A DNA stretch of 64,000 nt from UBA1672 sp033851915. GTDB lineage: Bacteria; Pseudomonadota; Alphaproteobacteria; Micavibrionales; Micavibrionaceae. The position numbers and the translations under genes are program-made. The notes beneath the pieces are model-generated. The model was given only the letters and a program-made list of their open reading frames with translations, was not told the origin of the DNA and made no database searches. Location of the stretch: assembly GCA_033851915.1 (NCBI GenBank), contig JAWSVM010000001.1, positions 372,001-436,000 of the forward strand, read 5' to 3'. Positions 8,884 through 17,051 of the stretch are shown one piece after another. The stretch's first letter is position 1; every line of letters starts with the position of its first letter.

Positions 8884-9496
8884 TCAAAATTTGAAAAGAC
8901 TCAAAGCCTTGTTCCAATAAATCCGTTACCGCATCCGTAGATTTTTGTCCCCTCGCAATAATCGCTGCACCGGCGAGAATACCGCTAACGTAACGGGAGA
9001 TCCGTTTTATATTCACATCGGAAGCAACATCACCATCTTTCTTCCCTTGTTCCAAACGTTTATAGAGCGTGCTTTCATTTTCATCATGCAACGCCTTAAG
9101 TTTTGCACCAATTAATGTGTCTTCATCATAGCTATTAATGCTGGAATTCACGATCAGGCAGCCTACGGAAATGCCTTGCGTATGAAAGCTTTTCGCTAAA
9201 TTAAAGATCGCCTTGAACGCTGCTTCGGTTGAGTTCGTTTCTTTGAATATTCGCCGCAGCTCCTCCTTATAAGGCGCGTAATAATAATCCAGAACTTCAA
9301 TAAATAATTTCTCTTTATCGCCAAACTCTCCATAGAGGCTTGGTGGTTTTATGCCCATAACATCCGTTAATTGCGCAATTGACGTGCCTTGATAACCATA
9401 AAGGCAAAACATGGCTTTAGCCTTTTCCAGCGCCTCTTGCCGATCAAAACATTTGGGACGCCCCTTACATTTCTTTTTTATTTCTTTAATGGCCAC
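8873..9496 (-). CDS. TetR/AcrR family transcriptional repressor
   Basis: Helix-turn-helix regulator of about 207 residues. The N-terminus MAIKEIKKKCKGRPKCFDRQEAL is the usual basic lead-in, followed by a TetR recognition region (GYQGTSIAQLTDVMGIKPPSLYGEFGDKEKLF, split here only as pattern). GTG 9496 is preferred because AAGGA lies 8 bases upstream; an in-frame GTG at 9514 has no such site. The ligand-binding half is of the AcrR type. It is divergent from an SDR gene and a dyad in the shared promoter region is its likely operator. Confidence 0.82.
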   Translation of the reverse strand: MAIKEIKKKCKGRPKCFDRQEALEKAKAMFCLYGYQGTSIAQLTDVMGIKPPSLYGEFGDKEKLFIEVLDYYYAPYKEELRRIFKETNSTEAAFKAIFNLAKSFHTQGISVGCLIVNSSINSYDEDTLIGAKLKALHDENESTLYKRLEQGKKDGDVASDVNIKRISRYVSGILAGAAIIARGQKSTDAVTDLLEQGFESFQILIKA

Positions 9497-9507
9497 TACA
9501 AAAATCC

Positions 9508-9557
9508 TTGACACGTGAGTTCATATCCTATTATCATTATTATAGTAATCACTAATA
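9508..9557 (+). promoter_or_regulatory. SDR promoter overlapped by a probable TetR operator
   Basis: TTGACA (9508-9513) and TTATCA (9531-9536) are spaced by 17 bases and point toward the SDR gene. An imperfect AT-rich dyad (TATTA at 9529-9533 and ATTA at 9536-9539, answered by TAAT at 9546-9549 and TAATA at 9553-9557) covers the -10 element. A TetR dimer bound there would block transcription of the SDR gene and probably of the divergent regulator. Seen directly: the boxes and dyad; the regulation is inferred. Confidence 0.5.
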
Positions 9558-9587
9558 AAGTCAACTTTTAAGCATAGGAAAGCTAAA

Positions 9588-10352
9588 ATGACCCAGAAAT
9601 CACACAATAAATTACACAATAAAATCGCCGTTATCACAGGTGGAACAAGCGGCATTGGCCTCGCCACCGCAAAACGCTACGCCGAGGAAGGCGCCACTGT
9701 CGTCATCACCGGACGCAATCAAGAGGCCTTGGACAAAGCCGTAGAAGAGATTGGTGCAAACACGCTTGGCATTCAAAGTGATGTATCAAAACTGGATGAT
9801 CTTGATAGGCTTTACAGCGAGGTTAAAGAGAAGTTAGGCCATATCGATATATTATTCGCCAATGCAGGGGTCGCAGAGATCGCCTCAATAGAAGATAGCA
9901 ACGAAGAATTTTATGACCGCCACTTTGATATCAATGTAAAAGGCTTGTTCTTTACCGTACAGAAAGCACTGCCCTTACTAAAAGATGGCGGCTCTATCAT
10001 TCTAAATGCTTCAGTTGTTGCCACAAAGGGCTTTGAAAGCTTTAGCGTCTACAGCGCGACAAAAGCCGCAGTACGCTCGTTCGCGCGGACATGGGCAACA
10101 GATTTGGCAACGCGTAAGATCCGCGTCAATGCGATCAGCCCCGGCCCTATCGACACACCAATATATGGCAAACTTGGATTGCCGCCGGAACAAGTCGAAC
10201 AGATGGGCGCATCATTTGTTGCACAAGTGCCTTTGGCACGCTTTGGCCAAGCCAGCGAAATTGCGGACGCCGCCCTCTTCTTGGCATCAAATGACAGCAG
10301 TTATATTAACGGTGTAGATCTAGCCGTTGATGGCGGTATCGCCCAAGTTTAA
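9588..10352 (+). CDS. Short-chain dehydrogenase/reductase
   Basis: NAD(P)-dependent oxidoreductase of the classical SDR family, 254 residues. The cofactor motif TGGTSGIG is at 17-24, NAG at 92-94, the catalytic Ser near 142 and Y155-x3-K159 in YSATK. The end PGPIDTP and the C-terminal NGVDLAVDGG are typical. Ribosome-binding site AGGA lies upstream of ATG 9588. Control by the divergent TetR protein is likely, a common arrangement for inducible SDR genes. The substrate is unknown. Confidence 0.9.
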   Translation: MTQKSHNKLHNKIAVITGGTSGIGLATAKRYAEEGATVVITGRNQEALDKAVEEIGANTLGIQSDVSKLDDLDRLYSEVKEKLGHIDILFANAGVAEIASIEDSNEEFYDRHFDINVKGLFFTVQKALPLLKDGGSIILNASVVATKGFESFSVYSATKAAVRSFARTWATDLATRKIRVNAISPGPIDTPIYGKLGLPPEQVEQMGASFVAQVPLARFGQASEIADAALFLASNDSSYINGVDLAVDGGIAQV

Positions 10353-10739
10353 GTTATTCCTTCTTAAATTCATACGGTTTGTAACCCGTCACTTAGGATT
10401 AGAATAATGGCTATCCGAGATAATGCGGAATATAGTAGGATATAATGGGATAAAACTTAATGTGGCTATGGTTTCAAGGTGATTGATCTTCATGTAATAT
10501 TTAAATTTTATGCTGCACTGCAAACGTCATTTAGGGAAAGGCTTTTTAAAGGAACGTCACATGGTTTTAGAATTTTATGACACCATGAACCTTATAAAAT
10601 ATCTTATAAACTATTATAAATCAAATACTTAAGAACATAGACTAGTATTAGATAGACCTAATATTAAAACCATGTGACGTTAGTACTAAAATCATGTGAC
10701 GCATTACATAATTGTAGGTTCGAATAGAAATGTTCGAGC
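10353..10739 (+). other. Non-coding region with inverted and direct repeats
   Basis: There is no convincing gene in these 387 bases. AACGTCACATGGTTTTA (10553-10569) is matched in inverted orientation by the AAAACCATGTGACGTT sequence ending at 10681. A further direct copy of the core, AAATCATGTGACGC, lies at about 10689-10702. A terminator-like hairpin follows at 10714-10748. The region could encode a small RNA, or be the relic of an inserted element, or hold binding sites for a dimeric regulator. Confidence 0.5.
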
Positions 10740-10748
10740 CTACTTTTT
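10714..10748 (+). terminator. Rho-independent terminator-like hairpin
   Basis: GTAGGTTCGAA and TTCGAGCCTAC pair over 11 bp with one G-U, closed by an 8-base loop, and are followed by TTTTT on the plus strand. It overlaps the last codons of the convergent mltA gene. No plus-strand gene ends nearby; the SDR stop is 360 bases upstream, so either a long 3' UTR or a small RNA ends here. Confidence 0.6.
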
Positions 10749-11984
10749 CTTCGGCAACAGCACCCAATAACGGCCTGATGATATCATTTTACCGGCCGTA
10801 TCCTCGGCGGTTGGGCCATAGCCCCAGAACACATCACCGCGCACGGGGCCTGTAATCGCGCCGCCTGTATCTTGGGCAATCATGAGACGGCGGATGGGGG
10901 CAATCTCTTTATCCGCTTCTCTATCCATTTCCTCTTCCGAATCGTCAGCAAGATTAACCCCTTCCAGATCCACCCAGAGCGGCATGCCATAGCTAATCAA
11001 CGTGCGATCCACGGCAAGGGAACGTCCACCCGTTAAGGCTATACCCTCCGCACCCAGCGGGCCATCGCCTGTGATTTCGCGGAAAAACACGTAGGATTTA
11101 TTGGTGTTCATAATCTTATCTGCTTGGGTCGGGTTTTCTTCCAGCCACGCCCGAATGCTTTGCATCGACACATTCTTCTTGGTCAGTGCACCGATTTTAA
11201 TCAGCTCTCGCCCAATCGCATAATAAGGATGCCCGTTCTGCCCCGCATAGCCAATGCGCTGCACGCTGCCATCATCCATCTGCACAAGGCCGGAGCCTTG
11301 AATTTGTACGAAGAACGCATCTACCGCATTATCAACCCAAATCAGAACCTCATTTTCATGCGGCCAGTCCCCCGCAACGATTTGTGCACGATTTTCATAG
11401 GGCTTTAAACGACCATTTTTCACGCGCCCTGCAATGCGGTTTCCCTTTAATGCCTCGCGGAAATCACCAAGCTGCACCATCACCAAATCATCGGGGCGTT
11501 TATGCAAGGGAATGGTGTAAGGTTCTTTACGCGTGTGTGAGCCTTTCAGAGAGGCTTCGTAATATCCGGTGAACAAACCAATTGGGTTATCATCAGCACT
11601 GACCTGATAGGGCGTGAAATGCTCTTCGAAAAAGGCGCGAAGCGCCACCGTGTTAGACGCTTCAGTCACTTGATCGAACGCTAAACAGACCGCCTGCCAA
11701 TCGCCATAAGTCCCTGCCTGTTTCAAAACTCCGAACGTTGTATCAGAAGATCGCTTCACAATGCGCCCGCAAGAGCGTTTAAACGCGGGAACAAAGGTTT
11801 TCAAATCATCCTCTTCCCATGCGGGTAAATCAGAGAATGCGCTTTGCGTCAGAATTAATTCCGGTGCGTGCGCCTCTACAGTTTCTTGAGAGGATTCTTC
11901 TTGGGACGGCTCTTGAACGGGCTGTTGCTCTGCCTCATCACAGGACGCCAGAATAAATAATGATAAAAGGATAAATATGCGCAT
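10740..11984 (-). CDS. mltA: Membrane-bound lytic murein transglycosylase A, lipoprotein
   Basis: Outer-membrane lipoprotein that cleaves peptidoglycan between MurNAc and GlcNAc; 414 residues. The signal peptide ends in the lipobox LASC (Cys15). The MltA domain runs through the middle (FTGYYEASLKGS, VQIQGSGLVQMDDG) and ends in the 3D domain MIAQDTGGAITGPVRGDVFWGYG with the catalytic Asp residues. An acidic linker follows the lipobox. The gene belongs to the origin-proximal group Tim44-mltA-Smr of alphaproteobacteria, on the same strand as the Tim44-like gene. Confidence 0.92.
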   Translation of the reverse strand: MRIFILLSLFILASCDEAEQQPVQEPSQEESSQETVEAHAPELILTQSAFSDLPAWEEDDLKTFVPAFKRSCGRIVKRSSDTTFGVLKQAGTYGDWQAVCLAFDQVTEASNTVALRAFFEEHFTPYQVSADDNPIGLFTGYYEASLKGSHTRKEPYTIPLHKRPDDLVMVQLGDFREALKGNRIAGRVKNGRLKPYENRAQIVAGDWPHENEVLIWVDNAVDAFFVQIQGSGLVQMDDGSVQRIGYAGQNGHPYYAIGRELIKIGALTKKNVSMQSIRAWLEENPTQADKIMNTNKSYVFFREITGDGPLGAEGIALTGGRSLAVDRTLISYGMPLWVDLEGVNLADDSEEEMDREADKEIAPIRRLMIAQDTGGAITGPVRGDVFWGYGPTAEDTAGKMISSGRYWVLLPKKK

Positions 11985-12059
11985 GAGATAAATCTATCAT
12001 GCGCATATGCAGAGTTCTAGGAACATCTGGTTAATTAAAATATTTTGCATCGAAAATAT

Positions 12060-12178
12060 AGTCTTTTCAATTTGATTGCACACAAGGCGATCAAGACGAG
12101 ATGCGCGGAGCGTATATAAATACGTGAGCACATCGAGTTCGCAGAGCAACGCTGTGTGCGATTAAAGTGGGAAGACTT
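12060..12178. repeat. Long imperfect palindrome of about 119 bp between Tim44-like gene and mltA
   Basis: The two halves are reverse complements with scattered mismatches: AGTCTT/AAGACT at the ends, TTGCACACA against TGTGTGCGA, CGAGATG against CATCGAG, and an AT-rich centre GCGTATATAAATACG near 12119. Such size and symmetry are typical of dispersed palindromic repeat elements (REP/BIME-like). No other copy is in this window, so repetitiveness is inferred. Confidence 0.55.
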
Positions 12179-12181
12179 GAA

Positions 12182-12907
12182 TTAATGCGTGTTGGGGATG
12201 ATCTCGTTATCGCCATCACCATCGTCTCTGGTCTCAACAACCATCCAACGCGGGTCGCGCGATTTTAAATCACGTGCAAAGGTCCAGACATCACGCATAA
12301 GTGTTATTTTATCAGGATGACCATGAATGATGTTGCTGTCTTCATCCTTGATAACAGAGGTTTCATCCGCCCAGAAACGCACAGTGACCAAGGCTTTTTT
12401 TCCATTCAAAGACGCTTCGACAATTTCGGATTTCTTAATCGCGTGTATTTCAGTGGCGGCGGTTTCTTTGGCTTCTTCACGGGCGGTAATCGCGCCGTCA
12501 AAAGCTTTATAAACATCCGCGCCCAGCAAATCCTCTAATGTTTCTCTGTCGCCATCGGCAAAGGATTCGACGATATAAACAAACGCATCCTGCGCGGCTT
12601 GCAAGAAAACGTAAACGTCAAAATCTCTGTCTTGCTTGGTAATATTAATCAAGCCTTGTTCCGCAACTTGTCCACTAATCGACATATTACCTTTTGAGGT
12701 TTTGGCCAGCTCTTCAATTAACGATGCTTTGTTCTCGCCCTTATCAGAAGAATCACCACCGACACTCACGATTTTTCCTTCAGAATTCAATTCTAACGGC
12801 ACAACATTATTCCCGCGATCTTCACTATCGCGCGTTCCTAAAATACTACGCAGCCAGAAAACCAATCCGGCGGCAACCAAAGCATAAACAATTAATTCTG
12901 CAGTCAC
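12182..12907 (-). CDS. Tim44/TimA-like membrane-anchored protein
   Basis: Protein of 241 residues with an N-terminal membrane anchor (LIVYALVAAGLVFWL, about 5-19) and a C-terminal Tim44-like domain (about 100-225). Signature features are the helix DVYVFLQAAQDAFVYIVESFADGD, the strand AEIVEA-type segment and the end VWTFARDLKSRDPRWMVVET. In alphaproteobacteria this family is the bacterial relative of the mitochondrial import protein Tim44 and lies between fxsA and mltA, as here. It is divergent from fxsA across about 100 bases. Its bacterial function at the membrane is not settled. Confidence 0.85.
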   Translation of the reverse strand: MTAELIVYALVAAGLVFWLRSILGTRDSEDRGNNVVPLELNSEGKIVSVGGDSSDKGENKASLIEELAKTSKGNMSISGQVAEQGLINITKQDRDFDVYVFLQAAQDAFVYIVESFADGDRETLEDLLGADVYKAFDGAITAREEAKETAATEIHAIKKSEIVEASLNGKKALVTVRFWADETSVIKDEDSNIIHGHPDKITLMRDVWTFARDLKSRDPRWMVVETRDDGDGDNEIIPNTH

Positions 12908-13012
12908 GGGAATCCCCTTGTTATTGACTTTCTATTCATACAAACAAAAAACGGATTTTACCACAGTTTTTGATATGATACACATAATGTTAAAGAAATC
13001 TGGAGTTTACTT

Positions 13013-13459
13013 ATGCCATTTATCATCCTTTTTGTTTGCATACCCTTATCAGAGATCATGGTTTTTATGAGCGTCAGCGATAAAATCGGCCTTGGCATGG
13101 CCTTATTCATTGCTTTATTTACGGCGGTTTTAGGCGGCTTTATCGTGAGGTATCAAGGCATGAACACCATGATGACTGCGCAGAAATCCTTGCAGGCAGG
13201 GCAAATTCCGTCGAAAGCATTATTTGACGGCTTATGTTTGGTTGCAGCGGGGGCAACACTGATCACACCGGGTTTCATAACAGATGTACTAGGCTTTGCA
13301 CTTCTTATTCCTGCGGTGAGGAACGCTTTGCGTAAAAAGCTCTCCGCCAGCGCAAAATTCGAAACAATGGAGTTTGGTGCAACAGATATGCGCACGCCCA
13401 ACGACCCAAACGTCATTGATGTCGAATATGAAACAATAGATGAACAGGACAAGCCTTGA
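13013..13459 (+). CDS. fxsA: FxsA family membrane protein
   Basis: Inner-membrane protein of 148 residues with hydrophobic segments at about 1-20, 25-45 and 75-100 followed by a hydrophilic tail. The core (GxGxALxxALFTAVLGGFIVRYQG) and the segment LVAAGATLITPGFITDVLGFALLIPAVR are diagnostic for FxsA/YtfL-type proteins, named for suppressing F exclusion of phage T7. It is followed 64 bases later by secB on the same strand, the common alphaproteobacterial neighbour. Confidence 0.88.
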   Translation: MPFIILFVCIPLSEIMVFMSVSDKIGLGMALFIALFTAVLGGFIVRYQGMNTMMTAQKSLQAGQIPSKALFDGLCLVAAGATLITPGFITDVLGFALLIPAVRNALRKKLSASAKFETMEFGATDMRTPNDPNVIDVEYETIDEQDKP

Positions 13460-13522
13460 GCTTCGCCCCTGTTTCATGCTAACTAAAAGATATACAAACA
13501 TACTCATATATAAGGTAATCCA

Positions 13523-14050
13523 ATGAGCGACAAAAAAGAACAAAAACAAGAACAAGAACAAAACTTGCAGACCACAGAGCTGCCGATCACCATCCACACG
13601 CAATATATTCGTGATATCTCTTTTGAAAATCCGGATGCGCCGAATTCAATGCGCGCAGGTCTGGATATGCCCGAGATGAATGTTAATATCGGCATGGATG
13701 CACGCGCGATAGAAGACAGCGATATCAAAAACCTATATGAAGTGGCTTTGACAATTTCCGCAACGGCCACGCGCAGTGAGAAAACAGTCTTTATCGCCGA
13801 AGTGATTTACGGCGTGACAATCTCTATTGATGATTCCGTACCGGAAGACCAGCACCACCCGCTTTTGCTTATTGAAATTCCAAAGTTTTCATTCCCGTTT
13901 GCCCGTCAAATTTTGGCAACCTTGACTTCACAAGGAGGCTTCCCGCCTTTATTGCTGACACCGGTTGATTTCCAAGCGCTTTATATGGATCGTTTCAAAG
14001 ATGAAATCGCCGAGGCCAGAACCGCCGCGAAACAAGGCAAAACAAACTAA
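13523..14050 (+). CDS. secB: Protein-export chaperone SecB
   Basis: Cytosolic tetrameric chaperone that keeps precursors unfolded and delivers them to SecA; 175 residues, usual for alphaproteobacteria. The conserved segment IHTQYIRDISFENPDAPNS is at about 29-46, FIAEVIYGV at about 90, and the C-terminal region FPFARQILATLTSQGGFPPLLLTPVDF is intact. The N-terminus is a Lys/Glu/Gln-rich tail. A ribosome-binding AAGG lies upstream of ATG 13523. Confidence 0.95.
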   Translation: MSDKKEQKQEQEQNLQTTELPITIHTQYIRDISFENPDAPNSMRAGLDMPEMNVNIGMDARAIEDSDIKNLYEVALTISATATRSEKTVFIAEVIYGVTISIDDSVPEDQHHPLLLIEIPKFSFPFARQILATLTSQGGFPPLLLTPVDFQALYMDRFKDEIAEARTAAKQGKTN

Positions 14051-14075
14051 ACACGCGAACAGATTCGAAAGCCTC

Positions 14076-14960
14076 ATGGCAAAGAAACACCATAAAAAAT
14101 TCTTTATTCATCTGGTTTCCGATGCGACCGGAACGACATTACTTGGTCTATCCCGCGCTGTGCTTGCGCAGTTCGAGGGGATAGACCCGACGCAAAAATT
14201 TTGGCCTCTGGTACGCACAGAACGACAATTAGAGCGCGTTATAAAGCGTATCTCCGACAATCCCGGGCCAGTTATCTTTACCTTCGTGAATAAGAAAATG
14301 CGCCTGCGCCTGCAAGAACGCTGTGACGAGCTGGGCGTGCCATGCGTGGCTGTCCTCGACCCCATCATCCGCAGCCTCTCCACCTATATTGGTGTTCATG
14401 CGCAAGGTGTTCCTGGTTTGCAGCACACAATGGATGATGCTTATTTTAAACGCATTGCCGCAATTGATTTCGCCATGCAGTTTGATGACGGGAAATCTAT
14501 TAACGGCGTTAAAAAAGCCGATGTTGTTTTGGTTGGTGTTTCGCGCACATCCAAAACTCCAACCAGTATTTTCCTCGCACGGCGCGGCATTAAAGCCGCA
14601 AACATCCCGCTAGTCCCCGGTGTTGAGGTACCTGATGAATTCCTGACATTGGACAAGCCGCTTTATATCGGGCTAAACGCCTCACCAACACGTTTAAAAC
14701 AATTGCGCCAAACACGTTTGCGCACCGACAAAAACGAAGCCGCTGCTTTTGCCGAAAACACTTATCTTGATGAAGAAGAAATCGAAAGTGAAGTGCGCAA
14801 AGCCCGCCGCCTGTTCACCGATCATGGCTGGCCTGTGATTGATGTAACCAAACGCTCTATCGAGGAAACCTCCGCCGAAATTATGGCGCTTTTGCAAAGT
14901 AAAAGAGACAGAGAAGCAAAAGCAAGAGAAGCGCAGAAGAACAGTGAAGAAAAACAATGA
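14076..14960 (+). CDS. ppsR: Bifunctional PEP synthetase / PPDK regulatory kinase-pyrophosphorylase (DUF299)
   Basis: Controls pyruvate, phosphate dikinase or PEP synthase by ADP-dependent phosphorylation and Pi-dependent dephosphorylation; about 294 residues. The N-terminus FFIHLVSDATGTT is diagnostic, and the P-loop-like GVSRTSKTPTSIFLA lies near 150-165. ATG 14076 is chosen because the family begins a few residues before FFIHLVSD; a longer frame would overlap secB. In Caulobacter and relatives this gene flanks oriC next to maf and aroE. Its stop overlaps the maf start in ATGA. Confidence 0.93.
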   Translation: MAKKHHKKFFIHLVSDATGTTLLGLSRAVLAQFEGIDPTQKFWPLVRTERQLERVIKRISDNPGPVIFTFVNKKMRLRLQERCDELGVPCVAVLDPIIRSLSTYIGVHAQGVPGLQHTMDDAYFKRIAAIDFAMQFDDGKSINGVKKADVVLVGVSRTSKTPTSIFLARRGIKAANIPLVPGVEVPDEFLTLDKPLYIGLNASPTRLKQLRQTRLRTDKNEAAAFAENTYLDEEEIESEVRKARRLFTDHGWPVIDVTKRSIEETSAEIMALLQSKRDREAKAREAQKNSEEKQ

Positions 14961-15562
14961 CGGATAAGCCGTGCATCATCCTTGCATCGGGCAGTCAGGG
15001 CAGACAGGACATGTTGCGCAAGGCCGGCCTACCCTTTCATGCAATCCCTGCCGATATTGACGAAGAGGCCATCATAGCGCGCCTGACCGCTGAAAATCGT
15101 GACATTAAGTTCATAACCGCGCAGCTTGCCACGGATAAAGCCCTCCATATCTCCACCAAACATCCCGATACATTGGTTATCGGATCAGATCAGACTTTGG
15201 AATTTGAAGGCAACCTATTATCAAAAGCCGCGAATACCGCCGAAGCGCAAGAAAAACTCAAATTTTTGCGCGGAAAAACGCATAGGCTGTATTCCGCCGT
15301 GTCCCTCGTACGTAATGGAGAGGTTATATTCTCTCACACCGATCATGCTTCTTTAACCATGCATGATTTCGATGATGACTTTTTAGAAAGCTACATGAAA
15401 AAAGACCCCGATGCTTTGACCTCATGTGTCGGCGGGTATAAAATAGAAGGTGCGGGCCCGTGGTTATTCTCGTCCGTCACGGGCGATCTTTTCACCATCA
15501 TGGGCATGCCGCTTTTACCGCTATTATCTTATCTACGGGCAGAATGTGAGTTTTCACCATGA
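14957..15562 (+). CDS. maf: Maf family nucleotide pyrophosphatase
   Basis: Hydrolyses non-canonical or modified nucleoside triphosphates; 201 residues. The N-terminal loop ILASGSQGRQDMLRKAGL (residues 8-24) and the internal GSDQTLEFEG and GGYKIEGAGPWLF match the family. It overlaps ppsR by 4 bases (ATGA) and aroE by 4 bases, so translation is likely coupled through this run. Confidence 0.93.
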   Translation: MTDKPCIILASGSQGRQDMLRKAGLPFHAIPADIDEEAIIARLTAENRDIKFITAQLATDKALHISTKHPDTLVIGSDQTLEFEGNLLSKAANTAEAQEKLKFLRGKTHRLYSAVSLVRNGEVIFSHTDHASLTMHDFDDDFLESYMKKDPDALTSCVGGYKIEGAGPWLFSSVTGDLFTIMGMPLLPLLSYLRAECEFSP

Positions 15563-16386
15563 GTAACGATTTTATCAAAACCGCCGTCATCGGCCACCCC
15601 ATAGGCCACAGCAAGTCTCCGCTTATCCATAGCTACTGGCTTGAAAAACATGGCTTATCCGGAACTTATGAAGCCATAGACGTGCCTGTGGATAATTTGA
15701 AACAAGGCGTGGCGGATATAATTAAAAACGGGTTTTCAGGCTTTAACGTCACCATCCCGCATAAGGTTTCTATCATGGCACTTTGCGATGAAATTGACGA
15801 CCTTGCCACAACGATTGGCGCAGTAAACACTGTCACGATTAAAAATGGCATGCTGTATGGCACCAATACAGATGGTTTTGGCTTTGTCGAAAATATAAAA
15901 CGCAGCGCATCGGATTTTGACTTCACAAAGGGCAAAGCCGTTGTTCTTGGCGCGGGCGGGGCGGCGAACGCCGTTATCTACGCTTTGTTACAAGAGGGCG
16001 TGCCCGAAATATTCATCACCAACCGCACGAAAGAAAAAGCGCAAAAATTAACCGCCTTTAATCCTGAGAAAATAAAAGCCATTGATTGGGCATTACGCCA
16101 TGATGTGCTGGAACATGCCAATCTAATCATCAATACGACATCACTGGGTATGGCGGGCAATCCTCCGCTGGAGATAAACCTGCGCGCCGCCCCTGTGCAC
16201 GCACTGGTGACAGATATCGTCTATGCGCCGCTGATGACAGATTTACTAACCCGCGCCAAAGCCTGCAAGCTGCGCACGGTCACAGGCATTGGCATGCTGC
16301 TGCATCAGGCGCGCCCTGGCTTTAAGCTGTGGAATGGTGTGCTGCCCGAGGTTACCGAAGAGCTGGAACAGTTGGTGCTGACATGA
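15559..16386 (+). CDS. aroE: Shikimate dehydrogenase
   Basis: Reduces 3-dehydroshikimate to shikimate with NADPH in aromatic amino-acid synthesis; 275 residues. The shikimate site GHPIGHSKSPLIH (about 11-23), the catalytic Lys in NVTIPHK, NTDGFGF and the nucleotide-binding GAGGAANAV (about 130-138) are present. The end GIGMLLHQARPGFKLW is the conserved C-terminal motif. Coupled by ATGA overlaps to maf before it and coaE after it. Confidence 0.95.
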   Translation: MSNDFIKTAVIGHPIGHSKSPLIHSYWLEKHGLSGTYEAIDVPVDNLKQGVADIIKNGFSGFNVTIPHKVSIMALCDEIDDLATTIGAVNTVTIKNGMLYGTNTDGFGFVENIKRSASDFDFTKGKAVVLGAGGAANAVIYALLQEGVPEIFITNRTKEKAQKLTAFNPEKIKAIDWALRHDVLEHANLIINTTSLGMAGNPPLEINLRAAPVHALVTDIVYAPLMTDLLTRAKACKLRTVTGIGMLLHQARPGFKLWNGVLPEVTEELEQLVLT

Positions 16387-17051
16387 TTGTACTCGGCTTA
16401 ACAGGGTCAATTGCCATGGGTAAAACCACAATCGGCACAATGATGAAGACGATGAACATCCCCGTTCATGAATCCGACGACGTCGTTCATAAACTGCTGC
16501 AACGCAGTTCTATCGCCCGTCCTGCCATTGCTTCGGCCTTTCCATTTTTCGAGCATCCTGAAATCTATGACAAAAGAACCAAGGATTTAAAGCGCAAAGA
16601 GTTCGGTGATTTAATTTTTAACAACGACGAACACAAAGCAACACTGGAATCCATTCTCCATCCGCTTGTGCAAAAATCACAAAATGAATTTATCCGCGCC
16701 GAGACGTTAAAGGGTCGCGATATTGTCTGCCTTGATATCCCCCTACTCTTTGAAACAGGGGCTGATAGCCGCGTTGACTACACCATCGTTGTCAGCGCGC
16801 CCTATTTCATACAACGTGAACGCGCCCTGTCTCGCCCGAAGATGAGCGAAGAAAAATTTAACGCAATTTTAGAAACGCAAATGCCTGACGCAGAGAAATG
16901 CGCCCGCGCCGATTACGTTATCAAAACCGGTTTAGGCCGCGCCCCGGCGATGAAATCCCTAAAACTCGCCCTTCTTGATGTCCGCATAAAGGCCGGATAC
17001 ATTGAAGACCCCGATGCGGAAGAACTGAAACAAGAGAACACCATTAAATGA
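16383..17051 (+). CDS. coaE: Dephospho-CoA kinase
   Basis: Last step of coenzyme A synthesis; about 222 residues. Starting at ATG 16383, which overlaps the aroE stop, puts the P-loop GLTGSIAMGKTT at residues 5-16, the right place for the family. HESDDVVHKLL, DIPLLFETGAD and ARADYVI are further family motifs. It overlaps the AEC transporter gene by 4 bases. Confidence 0.94.
   Translation: MIVLGLTGSIAMGKTTIGTMMKTMNIPVHESDDVVHKLLQRSSIARPAIASAFPFFEHPEIYDKRTKDLKRKEFGDLIFNNDEHKATLESILHPLVQKSQNEFIRAETLKGRDIVCLDIPLLFETGADSRVDYTIVVSAPYFIQRERALSRPKMSEEKFNAILETQMPDAEKCARADYVIKTGLGRAPAMKSLKLALLDVRIKAGYIEDPDAEELKQENTIK

Noticed and set aside
10714..10743. tRNA T-arm-like GGTTCGAAT
   Set aside because: No acceptor, D-arm or anticodon arm can be built around it; the hairpin is better read as a terminator.
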